This document shows, one piece after another, positions 16,424-26,132 of a stretch of 38,278 bases of DNA. Source of the stretch: Bacteroidota bacterium (GTDB taxonomy: Bacteria; Bacteroidota; Bacteroidia; Chitinophagales; Chitinophagaceae); NCBI GenBank assembly GCA_013287475.1, contig JABDDT010000022.1, positions 1 through 38,278 on the forward strand, in the 5' to 3' direction. Position 1 is the stretch's first letter. Each line of letters opens with the position of its first letter. Position numbers and translations under genes: made by a program. The notes beneath the pieces are model-generated. The model was not told the origin of the DNA and ran no database searches. It saw only the letters and a program-made list of their open reading frames with translations.

Positions 16424-17632
16424 ATGAAAGTCCTGTACCCCTTTTTAATTTTACATTCTTTTTTTTTCAGCGGGTTCGGACAGTCTGATGTAAATCGGAT
16501 TGACTCACTGATGAAGTCATTGTATCAACCCACTGCACCGGGAGCCGTGATAGCAATAGAACTTCACCATAATATAATTTTCAAAAAGGGTTATGGATTG
16601 GCAGATATCAATTCTCAGAGACCCGTTACAGCGGATGACAATTTTAATATCGGATCGCTCACTAAACAATTTACTGCTTATGCATTGCTGGACTTATGCT
16701 ATACGGGAAAATTGTCATTGAATGACAGCATAGGTAAATTTTTTAAACTGCCGGATCCACTGTCAACCATCCGAATCAGTCAGCTGCTTAGTCATTCATC
16801 CGGTATTCCTGACCATTATAATTTAACAGATACTATCAAAGTAAAACACGCAACAGACAAAGATGTGCTGACGGCTTTGCAGCTTGCTGATTCCCTTTAT
16901 TTTATTTCAGGTACCCATTACCGTTATAGTAATACAGCCTATTGCCTTCTTGGGCTTCTGATAGAAAAACTCAGTGGTATGACCTATCCCGCTTTTCTTC
17001 AGCAGCAAATATTCGGACCGCTTGGAATAAGGAATGCCACTGTATTCCAGATCAACCGGCACATTCCACACCGGGTTACTGGTTATGACCTTGATAAAAA
17101 TGGAAAATTCAAGCGGTCGGACGCAGGAGAATCCATTTTCTTTTCAACGGAAGCAGACGGCGGAATTTATATTTCAATGAACAATTACATGAAATGGTGT
17201 GAGGCTATTGAAAATGGAAAACTTTCTAAATCGAAAATGATCCGTTATTCCTGGCAGGGACACACTTTTGTCGGAACGCGACAGGGATTATGGTATGGAT
17301 GCGGGTGGTTCATTCAACAGACGAATAATAAAATATCTCCCGAAATTATTTACCATACGGGTTTTAACGGGGGTTTCAGAACAGTTGTTTTAATGATCCC
17401 ATCGCAGGAATATTGCATAAGCATTTTTTCAAACCGTTCCGATATAGATCCGGAGAACCTGGTTTCAGAGATCAATAATATTCTTTCTGTCGATGATAAT
17501 TCTTTTATCAAATCAGGACCTCTTGAATCTTTTATTCATAGTTGGCCTATTTTTGTGCCATGCAAAGAGACCAGATCGTTTTCGACCTCATTCAAAAAGA
17601 ACTTGAACGCCAAAGACATGGTATTGAACTGA
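16424..17632 (+). CDS. secreted serine hydrolase, beta-lactamase/class C family
   Basis: 402 residues from ATG 16424, which gives a clean signal peptide (hydrophobic run about residues 3-17, cleavage near GFG-Q). Active-site motifs of the class C beta-lactamase/penicillin-binding fold: SLTK (SxxK, about residue 84), YSN within YRYSNTAYC (YxN), and HTG within HTGFNGGF. It is likely a periplasmic esterase, D-aminopeptidase or carboxypeptidase-like enzyme; the exact substrate is unknown. The frame overlaps the first 73 bases of glyA. The final 35 residues or so are poor in recognisable fold features and probably a read-through extension. Confidence 0.82.
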   Translation: MKVLYPFLILHSFFFSGFGQSDVNRIDSLMKSLYQPTAPGAVIAIELHHNIIFKKGYGLADINSQRPVTADDNFNIGSLTKQFTAYALLDLCYTGKLSLNDSIGKFFKLPDPLSTIRISQLLSHSSGIPDHYNLTDTIKVKHATDKDVLTALQLADSLYFISGTHYRYSNTAYCLLGLLIEKLSGMTYPAFLQQQIFGPLGIRNATVFQINRHIPHRVTGYDLDKNGKFKRSDAGESIFFSTEADGGIYISMNNYMKWCEAIENGKLSKSKMIRYSWQGHTFVGTRQGLWYGCGWFIQQTNNKISPEIIYHTGFNGGFRTVVLMIPSQEYCISIFSNRSDIDPENLVSEINNILSVDDNSFIKSGPLESFIHSWPIFVPCKETRSFSTSFKKNLNAKDMVLN

Positions 17633-18837
17633 TTGCCTCTGAAAATTTTACATCCATTCAGGTGATGCAGGCCATGGGCAATGTAATGACCAACAAATAC
17701 GCAGAAGGTTACCCGGGCCGCCGTTATTATGGCGGATGTGAAATTGTAGATCAGTCAGAACAACTGGCCATCGACCGCCTGAAGAAAATATTCGACTGCG
17801 AATATGCCAATGTACAACCACATAGTGGTGCGCAGGCCAATGCGGCTGTTTGCCTGGCTGTATTGAAGCCCGGTGACAAAATACTGGGTCTCGACCTGAG
17901 TATGGGCGGTCATCTTACACATGGATCTCCCGTGAATTTCTCCGGCAAACTTTATCAACCCCATTTTTATGGCGTGAAGAAAGAAGACGGGCGAGTAGAC
18001 TACGATGGCATGGAGAAAGTTGCTATTGCAGAAAAACCAAAGATGATCATATGCGGTGCTTCGGCCTACAGTCGCGACTGGGATTATCCAAGGATCCGCC
18101 AGATCGCAGATAAAGTTGGTGCCCTCGTAATGTGTGATATGGCACATCCGGCAGGTCTTATCGCGAAACAATTATTAAGTTCCCCATTCGAATATTGTCA
18201 TTTTGTAACTTCTACCACACACAAAACACTTCGCGGTCCACGAGGGGGCATTATATTGATGAAGAAAGACTTTGACAATCCTTTCGGATTGAAGGATAAT
18301 AAAGGAAATATCCGTCCTATGAGTAATCTGATGGATATGGCTGTTTTTCCTGGAATTCAGGGAGGTCCGCTTGAACATGTCATTGCAGCAAAAGCAATCG
18401 CCTTTGGTGAGATCCTGACAGATGAATTTACCGGTTACGCAAAACAGATTATTGTGAATGCCCAGGCCATGAGTGCCTGCTTTACAAAAAAAGGATATGA
18501 TATCGTATCGGGCGGAACTGATAATCATTTAATGCTGATCGACCTGAGAAATAAAAATATCAGCGGAAAAAAAGCTGAGATCGCTTTAGGTAAAGCTGAT
18601 ATTACAGTAAATAAAAACATGGTCCCGTTCGATGATAAAAGTGCATTTGTTACTTCCGGAATACGCGTTGGCGTGCCTGCCATCACTACCCGGGGTATGA
18701 AAGCCGGGGATATGAATGAACTGGTTGATTACATTGATGAAGCAATCCGGCACGCGGACGATGAAGCCTTACTTGGAGAAATCAGAAAAAAAATAAACAC
18801 CCGAATGAAAGAATTTCCACTATATCCGGAATGGTGA
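17560..18837 (+). CDS. glyA: serine hydroxymethyltransferase
   Basis: 425 residues from ATG 17560 ([18 protein letters not shown], followed by the family block IELIASENF). It converts serine and tetrahydrofolate to glycine and 5,10-methylene-THF in the cytoplasm. Visible signatures are [15 protein letters not shown] (substrate and dimer contact), [20 protein letters not shown] and the PLP lysine in [14 protein letters not shown]. Length and motif order are complete. The start codon lies within the serine hydrolase frame (73-bp overlap), so it probably depends on readthrough or on an internal promoter. It is followed by heptamer array 6. Confidence 0.97.
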   Translation: MQRDQIVFDLIQKELERQRHGIELIASENFTSIQVMQAMGNVMTNKYAEGYPGRRYYGGCEIVDQSEQLAIDRLKKIFDCEYANVQPHSGAQANAAVCLAVLKPGDKILGLDLSMGGHLTHGSPVNFSGKLYQPHFYGVKKEDGRVDYDGMEKVAIAEKPKMIICGASAYSRDWDYPRIRQIADKVGALVMCDMAHPAGLIAKQLLSSPFEYCHFVTSTTHKTLRGPRGGIILMKKDFDNPFGLKDNKGNIRPMSNLMDMAVFPGIQGGPLEHVIAAKAIAFGEILTDEFTGYAKQIIVNAQAMSACFTKKGYDIVSGGTDNHLMLIDLRNKNISGKKAEIALGKADITVNKNMVPFDDKSAFVTSGIRVGVPAITTRGMKAGDMNELVDYIDEAIRHADDEALLGEIRKKINTRMKEFPLYPEW

Positions 18838-18841
18838 AGAA

Positions 18842-18890
18842 CGCTGAACGCTGAACGCTTAACGCTGAACGCTGAACGCTGAACGCTAAA
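18842..18890. repeat. heptamer word array 6 (CGCTGAA, 7 units)
   Basis: Seven units, five of them CGCTGAA, plus CGCTTAA and CGCTAAA. It starts 4 bp after the glyA TGA and ends 10 bp before the DUF4293 start. It is the only array in the window dominated by a TGA-containing word, and it follows the only array-linked gene with a TGA stop. Confidence 0.9.
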
Positions 18891-18900
18891 TTATAAAATT

Positions 18901-19326
18901 ATGTTACAACGAATGCAATCTGTATGGCTCCTGCTCGCAGCCATTTGCGCTTTTCTTACAATCAAATACTCTTTTTACAGCGGGAATATTGTGGTACCCG
19001 GCCAACCGGTCAGTTACCAGGATCTTACGGCCAGCTTTAATATCTGGATACTCATTGTTACGATTGCCATGGTATGTATTGCGTTAATTGATATCTTTCT
19101 TTATAAAAACAGGAAATTGCAAGGCCGGCTGGCAATCCTCGGCATTTTATTATCGCTGCTGAATATTTATCTTTATCTGAATGCAATTCACCGATTTGTA
19201 GAAAATCAGGGCCGTCATACCATTACTGCTGTTTTCGTTTTTGCCATTCCAATTTTATTTTTTCTCGCGGCACGCGGAATTTACAGGGATCAGAAACTCG
19301 TTAAAAGTCTCGACAGGCTGAGGTGA
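18901..19326 (+). CDS. DUF4293 family membrane protein
   Basis: 141 residues with four hydrophobic helices (about residues 7-22, 45-66, 76-94 and 107-126). The N-terminal MLQRMQSVWLLLA is characteristic of DUF4293, a small Bacteroidota-specific integral membrane family without known function. The first loop is periplasmic-looking. It is enclosed by heptamer arrays 6 and 7a/7b and converges with uvrA. Confidence 0.8.
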   Translation: MLQRMQSVWLLLAAICAFLTIKYSFYSGNIVVPGQPVSYQDLTASFNIWILIVTIAMVCIALIDIFLYKNRKLQGRLAILGILLSLLNIYLYLNAIHRFVENQGRHTITAVFVFAIPILFFLAARGIYRDQKLVKSLDRLR

Positions 19327-19337
19327 GAAACCATTAA

Positions 19338-19358
19338 CGCGGAACGCGGAACGCGGAG
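19338..19358. repeat. heptamer word array 7a (CGCGGAA, 3 units)
   Basis: CGCGGAA, CGCGGAA, CGCGGAG in register, preceded by a degenerate CCATTAA. It is in inverted orientation to array 7b, 44 bp away, across a convergent gene junction. Confidence 0.8.
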
Positions 19359-19402
19359 GTAGTTTGTTTAATTTATAAAACTTAAAATAAATACTTATTG
19401 CG

Positions 19403-19437
19403 TTACGCGTTCCGCGTTAAGCGTTAAGCGTTAAAGG
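19403..19437. repeat. heptamer word array 7b (TTNNGCG, 5 units)
   Basis: TTACGCG, TTCCGCG, TTAAGCG, TTAAGCG, TTAAAGG. The first three bases of the last unit (19431-19433) are the complement of the uvrA TAA stop codon. With 7a it can form a hairpin. Confidence 0.85.
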
Positions 19438-22265
19438 TACTTTCCCGTAAAACTTTCCTTTACTTTCTTCAATCCCTGCGGTACGCCTTCATAGACCAGA
19501 TTTCCACCCGCATCGCCTGCTCCGGGCCCCAGATCAATAACCCAGTCTGCTGAATTAATCACATCTGTATTATGCTCTACCACGAGCACAGAGTGGCCTT
19601 GTTCAATCAATGCATTAAAAGAATTGAGCAACTTTTTTATATCATGAAAATGCAGACCCGTTGTGGGTTCATCAAAAATAAAAAGGATATGTCCGAGACT
19701 CCTGCCTTTACCGAGGAAAGAAGCCAGTTTAACGCGTTGCGCCTCACCACCGGATAAGGTGTCGGATGATTGACCAAGTTTAATATATCCGAGTCCCACA
19801 CTGCTTAAAGGTTTTAATTTTTGAAGAATTTCTTTTTCATCCTTAAAAAATTCCAGGGCATCATCCACACTCATTTCCAAAATGTCGTGGATATTTTTAT
19901 TCCGGTATTGTACATCCAGCACTTCTTCTTTAAAACGCTTTCCTCCACAAACTTCGCAGGTAAGATGCACATCTGCGAGGAATTGCATTTCCACTACCTG
20001 TTCACCTTCTCCCTTGCAGGTATCACAACGGCCGCCATCTACATTAAATGAAAAATGTTTGGGTAGAAAACCGCGCAATTTGCTCAATGGTTGTTTCGAA
20101 AATAAATCACGGATCTCATCGTATGCTTTTACATATGTTACGGGATTACTGCGGGACGACTTCCCGATTGGATTCTGATCCACCAATTCAATCTGACTTA
20201 TCAAATCCACTTCACCTGTAATGGACAGATGCATCCCTACCTTGTCGGCGTATTCCCCTTTCATTTTTTGTAATGCAGGATACAGGATTTGCTTTACCAG
20301 TGTCGTTTTCCCACTTCCGCTCACCCCGCTTACAACACAGAGAACTTTTAAAGGAAAAGCAACTGTGATATCCCGTAGATTATGCTGCCTGGCACCATTG
20401 ACTGTAATAAAATGCTTCGGTTTCCTTAATTGATCGGGCGGTTCAATTTTTAAATCACCGCGCAGATATTTTCCGGTAAGACTGTTTTCATTTTCAATAA
20501 TGGCCTCATAATTTCCTGCAGCCACAACTTCTCCTCCAAGGTGACTCGCCAGCGGTCCCATATCAATAATATAATCTGCTTCGCGCATCATCATTTCATC
20601 GTGTTCCACTACAACCACGGTATTTCCCAGGTCGCGCAGTTCTTTTAAAACACCTATCAGCCGGCGGGTATCCCTTGCATGAAGTCCGATAGAAGGTTCA
20701 TCTAATATATAAAGTGAATTGGTGAGATTGCTTCCCAGTGAACGCGTCAGTTGAATACGCTGGCTCTCTCCACCACTGAGTGAATTGGCCAGCCTGTTAA
20801 GGGTCAAATAGCCAAGACCCACATCCAGTAAGGTTTTCAGCCGGTTATTAATTTCAATCAGTATACGCTTTGCCACTTTCTGTTGAAAATCTGATAAAAC
20901 AAGATTTTTGAACCATTCATTGAGCCTGCCAACTGGCAATTCGCAAAGCTCACCAATATGCTGTCCCCCAATCTTAACATACAGTGCTTCAGGCCGAAGA
21001 CGGTAACCTTTACAATCCGGGCAAATGGTGCGACCACGATACCTTGATAATAAAACTCGATATTGAACCTTATATAAATTTTTTTCAACTTCTTTAAAGA
21101 AATCATCGATCCCGTTCACCTCTTTATTTCCTTCCCAGAGCAATTGATTTTGTGCTTTGGTGAGATCAATGATAGGTTTGTGAATCGGAAAGTCGTATTT
21201 TTTGGATGTTTTTATAAAGTGATCTCTCCAGGCACTTAGCTTCTCACCTTTCCAGGGGGCTACAGCACCTTCGAACAGGCTAAGTCTTTTGTCGGGAATT
21301 ACAAGATCTGAGTCAATACCAAGTACCTGACCGAAACCTTCACATGTTGTACAGGCACCATAGGGATTATTGAATGAAAAAAGATTGGGCACTGGTTCTT
21401 CAAATCTCATCCTGTCCATTTCAAATCGATTAGTGAATGACAACTTTTCTTCACCATTGATTTCGAGTTGCATCTGTCCTTCCCCTTCATAAAAAGCGGT
21501 GCCAATAGAATCAGCCAGTCGATGCTGATCGTCTTCATCAAAATCTTTAACTAAAATCCTGTCTATAAGAAGAAAAGAATTGTCTTTAGGCAGCTTTGGT
21601 TCAGCCTTTTTCGTTTTACCGTTAGTTGCAGATGCTGTTAAGAGATCTTCTATCCGCACAGTTTCCCGGTTAACATAAAGACGGCTAAATCCCTTCTGAA
21701 GAAGGATATTCAGCTCTTCTGTAGTATTCCGGTTGGGATGTTGTTTAAATGGAACCAGGATAAGAATCTTATCACCGGTGGTCCTTTCCTGCATGGCTTT
21801 TATTACATCCTGGACATCATGCTTCTTTACCTCTCTCCCTGAAACGGGAGAATATGTGATACCCACCCGTGCATAAAGTAACCGGAGGTAATCATACAAT
21901 TCGGTCATACTACCAACAGTTGACCGGGGAGTCCTGGTGGTCACTTTCTGTTCGATAGCGATAGCAGGACAAAGTCCTTTAATGTAGTCTACGTCTGGTT
22001 TATCCATCCTTGCCATGAACTGTCTTGCATATGCACTCAAACTTTCTGCATAACGACGCTGACCTTCCGCAAATAATGTATCAATCGTCAACGAAGATTT
22101 TCCAGAACCAGATACGCCGGTGACTACAATAAATTTATTGCGTGGAATGTTGACCGATATATTCTTCAGATTATGGACCCTGGCACCTTTTATTTGGATG
22201 GAATCCAGGGGTGAATGGAGGGCAGTTTTAGAAGAAGTCTTTTTGTCTTTGATCGTTGATGACAT
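19431..22265 (-). CDS. uvrA: excinuclease ABC subunit A
   Basis: 944 residues from ATG 22265; an upstream in-frame ATG would add 18 unrelated residues. UvrA is the damage-recognition ATPase of nucleotide excision repair. Two ABC modules are present: Walker A GVSGSGKSS near the N-terminus and GVSGSGKTT in the second half; signatures LSGGESQRIQLTRSLG and LSGGEAQRVKLASFLG; Walker B ILDEPSIGLH and IFDEPTTGLH. Zinc-finger cysteines occur in CTTCEGFG, CPDCKGYR, and the pair CDTCKGEG / CEVCGGKR. Full length. The stop codon lies in heptamer array 7b. The gene is divergent from the ECF sigma factor. Confidence 0.97.
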   Translation of the reverse strand: MSSTIKDKKTSSKTALHSPLDSIQIKGARVHNLKNISVNIPRNKFIVVTGVSGSGKSSLTIDTLFAEGQRRYAESLSAYARQFMARMDKPDVDYIKGLCPAIAIEQKVTTRTPRSTVGSMTELYDYLRLLYARVGITYSPVSGREVKKHDVQDVIKAMQERTTGDKILILVPFKQHPNRNTTEELNILLQKGFSRLYVNRETVRIEDLLTASATNGKTKKAEPKLPKDNSFLLIDRILVKDFDEDDQHRLADSIGTAFYEGEGQMQLEINGEEKLSFTNRFEMDRMRFEEPVPNLFSFNNPYGACTTCEGFGQVLGIDSDLVIPDKRLSLFEGAVAPWKGEKLSAWRDHFIKTSKKYDFPIHKPIIDLTKAQNQLLWEGNKEVNGIDDFFKEVEKNLYKVQYRVLLSRYRGRTICPDCKGYRLRPEALYVKIGGQHIGELCELPVGRLNEWFKNLVLSDFQQKVAKRILIEINNRLKTLLDVGLGYLTLNRLANSLSGGESQRIQLTRSLGSNLTNSLYILDEPSIGLHARDTRRLIGVLKELRDLGNTVVVVEHDEMMMREADYIIDMGPLASHLGGEVVAAGNYEAIIENENSLTGKYLRGDLKIEPPDQLRKPKHFITVNGARQHNLRDITVAFPLKVLCVVSGVSGSGKTTLVKQILYPALQKMKGEYADKVGMHLSITGEVDLISQIELVDQNPIGKSSRSNPVTYVKAYDEIRDLFSKQPLSKLRGFLPKHFSFNVDGGRCDTCKGEGEQVVEMQFLADVHLTCEVCGGKRFKEEVLDVQYRNKNIHDILEMSVDDALEFFKDEKEILQKLKPLSSVGLGYIKLGQSSDTLSGGEAQRVKLASFLGKGRSLGHILFIFDEPTTGLHFHDIKKLLNSFNALIEQGHSVLVVEHNTDVINSADWVIDLGPGAGDAGGNLVYEGVPQGLKKVKESFTGKYL

Positions 22266-22369
22266 AAATTGGAACGGTAAATATATTGGAAGTGAACAAA
22301 TTATAAAAGGCTTTCCCAATCAGGGAAAGTCATGTCTGATGCCTAAGAACAATTTATTTTCCCAAAATG

Positions 22370-22398
22370 TTGTTTTTTCCAAAAATTGTATATCTTTA
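22370..22398 (+). promoter_or_regulatory. candidate promoter for the ECF sigma gene
   Basis: TTG at 22370-22372 and TATCTTTA at 22391-22398, 18 bp apart, resemble the Bacteroidota housekeeping promoter (TTTG ... TAnnTTTG) with one mismatch in the -7 element. It would give a leader of about 115 nt before the ATG at 22522. Confidence 0.45.
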
Positions 22399-22521
22399 AA
22401 CACTGATTAACATTTAATAACACAATAAAAAAGTTTTATAGAGTAAGCACTTCTACACAGAAAAGCCAAGCGTTCAAAAATCCAACATATATCCTATCAC
22501 CTTTAAAAACCGTAGAAGTTT

Positions 22522-23103
22522 ATGAATTCGCTACGTACGAAAACCGATCATGAATTAATCCATTCGTTTCGCGACGGCGATTTACTGGCTCTTGAAGCTC
22601 TTGTAATCCGCCACAAGGACAAGCTGTACACTTCCATTCTCTTCCTCGTCAAGGACAAGTATCTGGCCGAGGACATTTTCCAGGATGTTCTGATTAAAAT
22701 TATCGACACCATACGTGGTGGACGGTATACAGAAGAAGGCAAATTCCTTCCCTGGGCAATGCGCATTGCACACAACCTCTGCGTGGACCATTTCCGCAAG
22801 GTGAAAAGAACGCCTGCCATCAAGACCAGCGATGACAGGGACATTTTTGAAGTCATCAATTTTACAGAAGATGGCGCCGATGTTAAAATCATGAAAAGGC
22901 AAAGCCACGACCGCGTCAGACGCATGCTTGACCTTCTTCCTGAGGATCAGCGCGAAGTCATCATTCTGAGGCATTATGCCGACCTGAGTTTCAAGGAGAT
23001 CGCTTCCCTGACCAACTGCAGCATCAACACAGCCCTGGGTCGTATGCGGTATGGGTTGATCAACCTGCGTAAAATGATGGTGGAAAAAAAGATTGCCCTC
23101 TAA
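22522..23103 (+). CDS. ECF-type RNA polymerase sigma factor
   Basis: 193 residues. Sigma-70 region 2 covers about residues 25-95 (YTSILFLVKDKYLAEDIFQDVLIKI, with WAMRIAHNLCVDHFRK for -10 recognition). Region 4 covers about residues 135-185 (LLPEDQREVIILRHYADLS, then FKEIASLTNCSINTALGRMR) with a helix-turn-helix for -35 contact. No anti-sigma gene is adjacent: the next gene is convergent and unrelated. It therefore looks free-standing rather than a FecI/FecR-type pair. Base composition is visibly more GC-rich than in neighbouring genes, which may reflect high expression. A strong terminator follows at once. Confidence 0.92.
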   Translation: MNSLRTKTDHELIHSFRDGDLLALEALVIRHKDKLYTSILFLVKDKYLAEDIFQDVLIKIIDTIRGGRYTEEGKFLPWAMRIAHNLCVDHFRKVKRTPAIKTSDDRDIFEVINFTEDGADVKIMKRQSHDRVRRMLDLLPEDQREVIILRHYADLSFKEIASLTNCSINTALGRMRYGLINLRKMMVEKKIAL

Positions 23104-23121
23104 CGGAACTTTACACTATTA

Positions 23122-23152
23122 AAGAAGGCTGTCTCCTAAAGACAGCCTTCTT
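23122..23152. terminator. rho-independent terminator after the sigma gene
   Basis: A perfect 13-bp stem (AAGAAGGCTGTCT with AGACAGCCTTCTT) around a 5-nt loop (CCTAA), followed by a moderately T-rich stretch, 18 bp after the sigma-factor stop. Confidence 0.88.
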
Positions 23153-23229
23153 GCTTTAGTATTGTTTTGTTCTTAATCCGTTAAGAGCTTATTCGTAGTT
23201 TGACCGTTCTTTCTTCGCAGAGCTATCCC

Positions 23230-23282
23230 AACGATATACGAACGATATACGAACGATATACGAACGATATACGAACGATATA
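23230..23282. repeat. 11-bp tandem repeat AACGATATACG, about 4.8 copies
   Basis: Exact copies of an 11-bp unit containing ATAT, ending close to the dsbD stop (23296). Eleven bp is close to one helical turn, so identical faces repeat along the DNA. It sits at a convergent junction after the sigma-gene terminator. Confidence 0.9.
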
Positions 23283-23295
23283 TGCTCTGAATCCT

Positions 23296-25224
23296 CTATT
23301 TGTGGAAAGCAGCCAGACCACAATCCAGCCACTGCGTAAAATCCTGAGCTTTAGGAGTGTATCCCTTAGTATAAGTAAGAATTTTCTCGTCCGGGCTGAT
23401 CAGGGCGTATTGCGGCTGGGAAACCGCATTAAAGTTCTCTGACTGGAAAGTAGCCCATTTATCCCCTACCGTAATAATATTCTTCTGTGCACCATCCCGG
23501 GTGGCATATACCGTCTGTGATGCTGCGGGTAGAAGTCGGCGTTCATCCACATATAATGAAACAACCACAAAAGAATCAAGCATCCTTTTTCTTACTTCGG
23601 GATCAGTCCAAACGTTCTCCTCCATCCTACGGCAGTTTACACAGGCCCATCCGGTAAAATCGATCAGTACTGGTTTATTCAATTTCCTTGCCAGTGTAAT
23701 GGCCTGCTCATAGTCTCTTAAAGGTTCTACGCCTTTTGAGCAGTTAACAGGATTTTTATAAACTGAATAACAGAGGGGTGGTGGAAATCCGCTGATCAGG
23801 GTCAGGTTTGCCGCTTTTGTATTAGTTAGTCCCGGAATCAGGTAAATGGTTGCAATACCAAAAAAAACCAGAAATCCAATACGTGAGGTGCTGAATTTTT
23901 TAACAGGGCTGTCGTGCGGAAACCTGATTTTACCCATCAGATAAAGTGTAACCAGGATGCCGATAATCACCCAGAATGCAATAAAGACTTCCCTTTTGAC
24001 CAGTCCCCATTGCTCTACCAGGTCGGCATTTGAGAGAAATTTAATAGCCATAGCCAATTCCAGGAATCCCAATACCACTTTTACAGAACCCAGCCAGCCA
24101 CCAGATTTTGGCAATGATCCAAGCCATCCGGGGAAAAGGGCAAAAACTGCAAAAGGAAGCGCAAGACCGAGACCGAATCCACCCATCCCGATAGTCAGCT
24201 GAATCGCCCCTCCATTATTCGAAAGTGCCCCAACAAGCAGAGAACCGAGAATTGGACCCGTACAGGAAAATGAAACAATGGCCAGCGTAAGGGCCATGAA
24301 AAATATTCCCAGTAAACTGGTGCCACCTGATTTACTGTTTACAGAATTTGCAACACTTCCCGGCAAAGTGATTTCAAAATACCCGAAAAATGAAATCGCG
24401 AATACTACGAAAATCAGAAAAAAGAATAGGTTGAGCCATATACTGGTGGAGATTGTATTAAGTATTTCCGGGTTAACGTGATCAAGAAGATAGAAAGGAA
24501 GGCTCAGTAAAACATATATCAGGAAGATAAAAAATCCATATAAAAAAGCATGTGCTTTCCCTGAGCTGCTGCTTTTTGTAAAGAATGAAACAGTAAGCGG
24601 GATAAGCGGAAATACACAGGGTGTTAGCAGCGCAATGAAACCACCCAGCAATCCCAGTAGAAAAATACTAAGTAGTCCCTTTCCTGCTGTACCGGAATCA
24701 CCACAGGGATTCACGGGATGTTTCAGATCAAAACTGTTGATCCTTATCCTGGAAGCTGAATTCACTCCGCCTTCCAGCGCTGTATTGAATGAATAGTTTC
24801 CGGAATAAAAAGAATCTTTTTTTCCGTAGAAATAATTTAGTGATCCGAAAATGCGTGAAGGAATAGTTCCTTTGATCTGCAGAGGAATAGAAAATTTAGC
24901 TTCAGCGGTAAACAAAAAAAACGAAACATTATTAAACAGTGCCACGGGGCGCTTTTCAGATCTGCCTTCTATAATAAACGGGGGTTTTAAAGAAATTGAA
25001 CTGTCCTGAAAGTTAAGTTCCACAGAAGTCGTCCCACTCAGATCCTGGTTTGGTGCATATAACTGCCATCCGGGTTTAACTTGTACATTAAAAATAATTT
25101 GAAATTCACCATTCCCGGATTTTTCAGTATGTGTCTGCCAGGTAATTGCGGTACTATCCTGACTATTAACTTTCGAGAAAAACAAACTGAGAAGAAGAAG
25201 TAATAATCCGGACCTTTTGTACAT
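23296..25224 (-). CDS. dsbD: thiol:disulfide interchange protein DsbD
   Basis: 642 residues in DsbD order. Signal peptide, then an N-terminal immunoglobulin-like periplasmic domain (about residues 25-165, with KPGWQLYAPN). Next a CcdA-like eight-helix membrane core from about residue 185 with GGFIALLTPCVFPLIPLTVS (membrane cysteine after P) and SFSCTGPILGSLL (second cysteine). Last a C-terminal thioredoxin domain with FTGWACVNCRRME (CxxC). It passes electrons from cytosolic thioredoxin to periplasmic proteins. It starts 14 bp downstream of purQ on the same strand, so the two may share a transcript although the functions are unrelated. Confidence 0.93.
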   Translation of the reverse strand: MYKRSGLLLLLLSLFFSKVNSQDSTAITWQTHTEKSGNGEFQIIFNVQVKPGWQLYAPNQDLSGTTSVELNFQDSSISLKPPFIIEGRSEKRPVALFNNVSFFLFTAEAKFSIPLQIKGTIPSRIFGSLNYFYGKKDSFYSGNYSFNTALEGGVNSASRIRINSFDLKHPVNPCGDSGTAGKGLLSIFLLGLLGGFIALLTPCVFPLIPLTVSFFTKSSSSGKAHAFLYGFFIFLIYVLLSLPFYLLDHVNPEILNTISTSIWLNLFFFLIFVVFAISFFGYFEITLPGSVANSVNSKSGGTSLLGIFFMALTLAIVSFSCTGPILGSLLVGALSNNGGAIQLTIGMGGFGLGLALPFAVFALFPGWLGSLPKSGGWLGSVKVVLGFLELAMAIKFLSNADLVEQWGLVKREVFIAFWVIIGILVTLYLMGKIRFPHDSPVKKFSTSRIGFLVFFGIATIYLIPGLTNTKAANLTLISGFPPPLCYSVYKNPVNCSKGVEPLRDYEQAITLARKLNKPVLIDFTGWACVNCRRMEENVWTDPEVRKRMLDSFVVVSLYVDERRLLPAASQTVYATRDGAQKNIITVGDKWATFQSENFNAVSQPQYALISPDEKILTYTKGYTPKAQDFTQWLDCGLAAFHK

Positions 25225-25238
25225 AGCCGTTGTATAAC

Positions 25239-25943
25239 CTAAGGTAATGCCAAAACAGATTGCCTGTTTACTGAATGAAGGGTCCTGCTGTTAAAGATCT
25301 GTTGAAACAATTTTCGACCGTCAGTATTTGCAAGACTTTCTGAAACTGCTCTTTCAGGATGGGGCATCAGGCCAAAAACATTCCGTTCTTTATTGCAGAT
25401 TCCTGCGATACTCCGGGTACTTCCGTTCGGATTCGATTCAGGTGTTATATTTCCCTCTGCGTCGCAATATTTCCATATCACCTGGCCACCTGACTCCATT
25501 TCGTCCAGTAGTTTGTCATCTGCATAATATCTTCCTTCTCCATGAGCAATTGGTATTTTCAAGGGCTCCCCTTTTTCTGTTTTCATGTAAATATTTTTCC
25601 CGATAAACTGCTGATTGGAGTTTCTTAATAATACGCCGGGCAGTAGATGGGATTCACATAAAATCTGGAATCCGTTACAAACGCCAAGGACCATGCCTCC
25701 CTTTTCAGCAAATCGTATCAAAGGCTGCATCAATGGACTGAATCTGGCGATAGCACCACATCGAAGATAATCTCCATAAGAAAACCCTCCGGGAAGCACT
25801 ATGCAATCCTGAGTAGAAAACATCGAAAGATCAGTATCCTTGTGCCATAACATGACCACTTCATAACCCAGTTCATTCTGCAGAGCAAATTGCATGTCCC
25901 TGTCACAATTAGAACCTGGAAATACGATAACACCAAATTTCAT
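25239..25943 (-). CDS. purQ: phosphoribosylformylglycinamidine synthase, glutaminase subunit
   Basis: 234 residues, class I glutamine amidotransferase. FPGSNCDRD at the N-terminus and [16 protein letters not shown] are PurQ-specific. GVCNGFQIL holds the nucleophilic cysteine, and IAHGEGRYY and LMPHPERA complete the active site. It supplies ammonia to PurL for FGAM formation in purine synthesis. A TACCTTTG -7 element lies 18 bp upstream (25961-25968). No other pur gene is in the window. dsbD follows after 14 bp. Confidence 0.95.
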   Translation of the reverse strand: MKFGVIVFPGSNCDRDMQFALQNELGYEVVMLWHKDTDLSMFSTQDCIVLPGGFSYGDYLRCGAIARFSPLMQPLIRFAEKGGMVLGVCNGFQILCESHLLPGVLLRNSNQQFIGKNIYMKTEKGEPLKIPIAHGEGRYYADDKLLDEMESGGQVIWKYCDAEGNITPESNPNGSTRSIAGICNKERNVFGLMPHPERAVSESLANTDGRKLFQQIFNSRTLHSVNRQSVLALP

Positions 25944-25960
25944 TTACAATGTTTGAGCTA

Positions 25961-25968
25961 CAAAGGTA
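25961..25968 (-). promoter_or_regulatory. -7 promoter element for purQ
   Basis: TACCTTTG on the minus strand is a full match to the Bacteroidota TAnnTTTG element. The expected transcription start is about 10 nt before the purQ ATG. The same eight bases occur before the FkbM gene (31786-31793). Confidence 0.6.
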
Positions 25969-25974
25969 ATTCTT

Positions 25975-25995
25975 TAAGCCTAAAGCTTAAAGCCT
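25975..25995. repeat. heptamer array B1 (AAAGCNN, 3 units)
   Basis: TAAGCCT, AAAGCTT, AAAGCCT in register, just upstream of the purQ promoter element and 7 bp from the TATGNNN array. It belongs to the AAAGCNN flavour also seen at 35.4-35.6 kb. Confidence 0.7.
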
Positions 25996-26002
25996 TTTGA
26001 TG

Positions 26003-26072
26003 TATGGGTTATGGGATATGAACTATGAGATATGGGTTATGGGTTATGAACCATGAGATATGGGTTATGAGC
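26003..26072. repeat. heptamer array C1 (TATGNNN, 10 units)
   Basis: Ten gapless 7-nt units: TATG followed by three variable bases (GGT four times, AAC twice, AGA twice, GGA, AGC), with a single CATG variant. It has an inverted partner at 26133-26174, so the pair can form a hairpin with a loop of about 60-70 nt. Confidence 0.9.
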
Positions 26073-26132
26073 TATTGTCAACGATTTTTAAATACGATGA
26101 CTAAACCTATAAATTATAATTTATGACTTGTA

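Noticed and set aside
22582..22974. minus-strand ORFs opposite the sigma factor
   Set aside because: They mirror a clearly coding sigma-70 gene; the higher GC there simply leaves antisense frames open.
23200..23442. 80-codon plus-strand ORF over the 11-bp repeat
   Set aside because: Its periodic peptide is only the translated DNA repeat, and it runs into dsbD antisense.
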